Source: Herminiimonas sp.
GTDB lineage: Bacteria > Pseudomonadota > Gammaproteobacteria > Burkholderiales > Burkholderiaceae_D
NCBI GenBank assembly: GCA_028292265.1
Contig: JAQGMR010000068.1
Coordinates: forward strand, 18,895-82,894
Direction: 5' to 3'
DNA length: 64,000 nt
Shown here: positions 61,245-64,000 of the stretch, in pieces
Position numbering within the stretch: the stretch's first letter is position 1
How the letters are laid out: the number at the start of each line of letters is the position of its first letter
Position numbers and translations under genes: made by a program
The notes under the pieces: model-generated
What the model was told of the DNA's origin: nothing
Database searches by the model: none
What the model saw: only the letters and a program-made list of their open reading frames with translations

Positions 61245-62672
61245 ATGACTAAAAAGGCCGGCCCTGCGTTTAGTGATGTGGTGCTTAAAGGCACGGCTGC
61301 CTTTTTATTCCTTGCGCTTGTGGCCGCATCCGGCGATGCGGCCTTCCCGACTGACCAGGTTCTCGCTGACAGCCCCGCGCCTGTCGTTGCCGCTTTGGCG
61401 GACACCTCATCGTTGAGTTCCGCACCACCGACCACCGCGTCAACCGGTCCAACCTACTACGTGTCGACCAGTGGCAATGATGCCAGTGCGGGCAGCCAGT
61501 CAGCCCCGTGGCGTACCATCCAGAAGGCCGCCAACACGCTGGTCGCCGGCGATACCGCCGTTCTGCTTGATGGCACCTACGAAGAAGGCTCGATCAACTT
61601 CACCCACTCCGGCACTGCCGCCAAACCGATCACCTTCCGTGCCCAGAACAAGTGGCAGGCAATTCTCGGGTCCACCTCCGGTTGCAATCCCGGCTTCAGC
61701 ATCAGTGCCAGCTATATCACGGTCAAGGACATCCGCTTTTCCACGTCGGCGCGCAATGTTGAGTGCGGCATCTACACCTCCACCAATGTGGCAATCCGTG
61801 CCTGGAATTCTGTCGACGCCAGCCCGTCCAATCCGACCACCGGGAATGTCGGTTTTGTGGCGGACGGCATCAAGGTCGACGGTGGCCCGGCCCGTTCCGA
61901 AGGCGTGAAATCCAACCAGGACTTCACCATCATTCAGAACTCCGAATCTGGCAATGCGCTCGAAATTTTTAACAGCAAGAATTCGATCATCCGCAATAAC
62001 GTGGTGACCGGCCAGGACATCGCTGGCGTGTCCATCCTTGCCAAGGGTGGTGTGCGCAGCGCACAGATCTACAACAATGTTGTGCACAACACCTTCAAGG
62101 GCGGCTATGCCATCTACATGGGCGGCTACTCCTGCGACACCTGCTTTTTTGATCAGTCCGCCAAGATCGAAGCCTACAACTCGGTGGCCTACAACAATGT
62201 GGTGATCAACGAAAGCGGCGGCTCAATGTACGGGCTGATATTTGCAGGAGCCTCCAACAGTGCCTTCTTCAACAACGTCGTCATTGGCGGCGGTGTTGCA
62301 ATGCTGCCGGGTGGGCACAACGCCGGCTTCCAGGCACCGACCAAAAATCCGACCCTGCAGAACAATATCCTTGTCTGCAAAGGCGCCGCCGCGTTGACCG
62401 GCACTTATACCGGCGCGCTTACCGTCAACTTCAACAACTTCACCGGTTGCAGTGGGACCCCTTCCCAGGCACAACCTGTCACCGGCGATCCGATGTTTGT
62501 GAACCAGGCGTCGGACTGGCATCTTAAGCCGGGCAGTCCGGCCATGAACAAGGGGGCGGCAATATCGTTCGCCGACTATGACGGCATTGCGATTGATGTC
62601 TCTCGCGACATGAACGGCGCAGTTTCAACCTCGCCAAGGAATCTCGGCGTTTATAGCAGTGGAATCGAATGA
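61245..62672 (+). CDS. Secreted parallel beta-helix protein (polysaccharide lyase-like)
   Basis: A 475-residue exported protein. The N-terminus MTKKAGPAFSDVVLKGTAAF leads into a hydrophobic signal core and an Ala/Pro/Thr-rich stretch. The rest is a right-handed parallel beta-helix: TYYVSTSGNDASAGSQSAPW (DUF1565-type start), GDTAVLLDGTYEEGSI, then repeated turns ending in NNVV (IIRNNVVTGQ, IYNNVVHNT, AYNNVVINE, FFNNVVIGG, LQNNILV). Proteins of this fold in such clusters are often lyases or hydrolases that trim the polymer. ATG 61245; no catalytic residue can be assigned. A close paralogue lies at the window end on the other strand. Confidence 0.85.
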   Translation: MTKKAGPAFSDVVLKGTAAFLFLALVAASGDAAFPTDQVLADSPAPVVAALADTSSLSSAPPTTASTGPTYYVSTSGNDASAGSQSAPWRTIQKAANTLVAGDTAVLLDGTYEEGSINFTHSGTAAKPITFRAQNKWQAILGSTSGCNPGFSISASYITVKDIRFSTSARNVECGIYTSTNVAIRAWNSVDASPSNPTTGNVGFVADGIKVDGGPARSEGVKSNQDFTIIQNSESGNALEIFNSKNSIIRNNVVTGQDIAGVSILAKGGVRSAQIYNNVVHNTFKGGYAIYMGGYSCDTCFFDQSAKIEAYNSVAYNNVVINESGGSMYGLIFAGASNSAFFNNVVIGGGVAMLPGGHNAGFQAPTKNPTLQNNILVCKGAAALTGTYTGALTVNFNNFTGCSGTPSQAQPVTGDPMFVNQASDWHLKPGSPAMNKGAAISFADYDGIAIDVSRDMNGAVSTSPRNLGVYSSGIE

Positions 62673-62703
62673 ATCATTCTCTGGCCCCATGTGAGCCAAT
62701 CAA

Positions 62704-63498
62704 ATGAACGCACCGTTCTTCTCAATCGTAATCCCCATTTACAACAGGGCGTGGTCACTGCGGCGCGCGGTTCTTTCGGCTGTTACTTTCGCGAATGGGC
62801 AGGTTCCGATCGAGGTAGTGCTTGTGGACGACGGCTCGGAGGACGACTCGCTCGCCATTGCAAGAAGTTTTCCCTCCGACTATGCGCGAAACCCGCTTAT
62901 AAGCTTTCAGGTGATTGCGCACACGATAAACAGAGGAGTGTGCGCGGCCAAAAATACCGGTGCGCTGGCATCACATGGGGACTGGATCGTCTTTCTGGAC
63001 TCCGATGACGAGCTCATTGAGGAATGCGCATCCGAAGTATTCCGTATCCTGCATGACAGCGGGACGCTGCCGTTGCAATTTTTCGGATCGGTCGGTGAAC
63101 ACGAGCCATATGCGTTGAGCATCAATCGAGCAGAGACACGCGACCTGAATACCTTGCTTATAAAAGGAACGGATGGCGAGGCGCTCCCGGTTATCAAAAG
63201 GGAGGTATTTGTTAGATATCTCTATGACGAGGATATGCCGGGCTACGAGAGCCTTTGCTACCTGCGGATCGTGAAAGATTATTCTGGCGCCATGGTGAAT
63301 TCACTCACGGCAAGGCGGTATTACACAGGACATGAAGATCGATTGTCCTCGAAATCTGGCATGACCCGACGTCATCGCGCGCTCGCAAAGGGCCATTGGC
63401 GTTTGCTTACAGAGCACTGGGCGAGCATGTCCCCATTGGCGCTTGCGAAACAAGGCTCACGCTATGTGAAAGCGTCGATTCTTTCGTATATCAAATAG
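62704..63498 (+). CDS. Glycosyltransferase family 2
   Basis: A 264-residue GT-A inverting transferase with the standard start FFSIVIPIYNRAWSLRRAVLSA, the nucleotide-binding VEVVLVDDGSEDDSL-like region and the metal-site IVFLDSDDELIEE. The C-terminal part is divergent. It acts in the cytoplasm on a lipid-linked acceptor; donor unknown. ATG 62704 is 31 bases behind the beta-helix gene. It is the last complete gene of the cluster in the window. Confidence 0.9.
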   Translation: MNAPFFSIVIPIYNRAWSLRRAVLSAVTFANGQVPIEVVLVDDGSEDDSLAIARSFPSDYARNPLISFQVIAHTINRGVCAAKNTGALASHGDWIVFLDSDDELIEECASEVFRILHDSGTLPLQFFGSVGEHEPYALSINRAETRDLNTLLIKGTDGEALPVIKREVFVRYLYDEDMPGYESLCYLRIVKDYSGAMVNSLTARRYYTGHEDRLSSKSGMTRRHRALAKGHWRLLTEHWASMSPLALAKQGSRYVKASILSYIK

Positions 63499-63812
63499 GG
63501 CTGGTTATTTCGTAATCAATGCTTGGCAGAGTCGCTCAGCCATGGTCCGGACCTGAATGGGCGGTCGATCCTTGATGAATACGGTGCTACGCGACGTCGA
63601 GAAGCTTGGGTGAGTCTGAGAGTTTTTCGCCTGCTCCGCTGTGTCGCACCACCTTCTCTACCGATTTTTTCTCGGAAGGCAGGGTTGTGCAGGGAGCGGA
63701 CAAAGCGGGCTGGAAGCCGGCCCCTTCTCGTACTGCGAGAGGGGGGCCAGGTTCTACAAACAGAGACTTGAGGAGGTCGTGGCCCGGCGAACGCCGGGCC
63801 GGTGCAATGCGA
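63499..63812. other. Gap with two strong hairpins between the GT2 and the second beta-helix gene
   Basis: About 314 bases without a gene. GGCCCCTTCTCG (63719-63730) pairs with CGAGAGGGGGGCC (63736-63748), and GGCCCGGC (63781-63788) pairs perfectly with GCCGGGCC (63793-63800). Both lie where the convergent transcripts of the two flanking genes should end, but neither is followed by a T-tract. They are probably transcript-end structures. Confidence 0.55.
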
Positions 63813-64000
63813 TTAGTAGTTGTAGATGCCGAGGTCCCAAGGCGCAGTGCGGACCACGCCAACTCTGTCATGAGAGACATCAATTGCAACACCGTCGAAA
63901 CCGGTGATGGATGCTGCGGCGCCCATGTTCATGGCCGGGCTGCCCGCTTTGAGATGCCAGTCGGAAGCCTGGTTGACGAACATCGGATCGCCGGTGACGG
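63813..64000 (-). CDS. Second parallel beta-helix protein, C-terminal fragment (cut by window edge)
   Basis: The reverse strand reads 61 codons into a TAA at 63813-63815. It begins VTGDPMFVNQASDWHLK, then GSPAMNMGAA, and ends in APWDLGIYNY. This matches the last part of the 61245-62672 protein almost word for word (VTGDPMFVNQASDWHLKPGSPAMN), so it is a paralogue in opposite orientation. The start lies beyond the window. The identity of the rest is inference from that match. Confidence 0.85.
   Translation of the reverse strand, partial: VTGDPMFVNQASDWHLKAGSPAMNMGAAASITGFDGVAIDVSHDRVGVVRTAPWDLGIYNY

Overview
The window looks like a chromosomal segment of a Gram-negative betaproteobacterium, most likely family Oxalobacteraceae (Herbaspirillum/Noviherbaspirillum/Massilia relatives). 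This rests on gene order (two-component pair, recA-recX, sucC-sucD, type IV pilin; pgk-pyk-fba-purC-purE-purK; gspA-gspB) and protein character. It is inference, because no 16S gene or database search was available. I see no rRNA, tRNA, CRISPR array, transposase or phage gene.

Layout. 1-6.4 kb: 5' end of a sensor kinase and its OmpR-type regulator, recA behind a clear LexA box, recX, a short remnant of a DUF2889-like gene, sucCD and a PP2C phosphatase. 6.6-11.9 kb: two parallel modules, each a type IV pilin with a sigma-54 (-24/-12) promoter followed by a large membrane protein with C-terminal TPRs that resembles the TMTC class of GT-C protein O-glycosyltransferases. 11.9-20 kb: moaC, a BepA-like M48 protease, a hypothetical gene, a YheT-like esterase, an O-antigen ligase-like protein, ilvE with a small zinc-finger protein, and azlCD. 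20-28 kb: glycolysis (pgk, pyk, fba), then an overlapping purC-purE-purK run followed by a Sua5/TsaC gene. 28-38.9 kb: a truncated adenylate-forming-enzyme-like gene, msrA, cfa-pdxH, a hemerythrin-like gene, tcdA, thpR, guaC, gspAB and a small ORF. 39-40.9 kb: a LysR regulator and a small membrane protein.

41.6-64 kb is one large surface-polysaccharide cluster, almost all on the + strand. It holds a WecA-like initiating sugar-phosphate transferase, a NusG/RfaH-like antiterminator, an exact ops element (GGCGGTAGCGTG) in the leader of the downstream genes, a Wzy-type polymerase, tviB and tviC (UDP-HexNAc to UDP-HexNAcA, then 4-epimerisation), a MurJ-like flippase, four GT4 and one GT2 glycosyltransferases, a polysaccharide deacetylase, AsnB (probable uronamide formation), two GNAT/FemAB-like acyltransferases, an O-acyltransferase 3, and two parallel beta-helix proteins (one complete, one cut by the window end on the opposite strand). 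The inferred product is a Wzx/Wzy-type acidic, partly amidated and acylated polysaccharide whose long operon is probably read through with the help of the local RfaH-like factor. Wza/Wzb/Wzc export genes are not in the window.

A recurring oddity is the number of short tandem arrays (periods 5, 7, 9, 13 and 15 bp) lying just upstream of start codons or in the 5' ends of genes. A glutamine-rich in-frame reading frame lies directly behind the fba stop codon.
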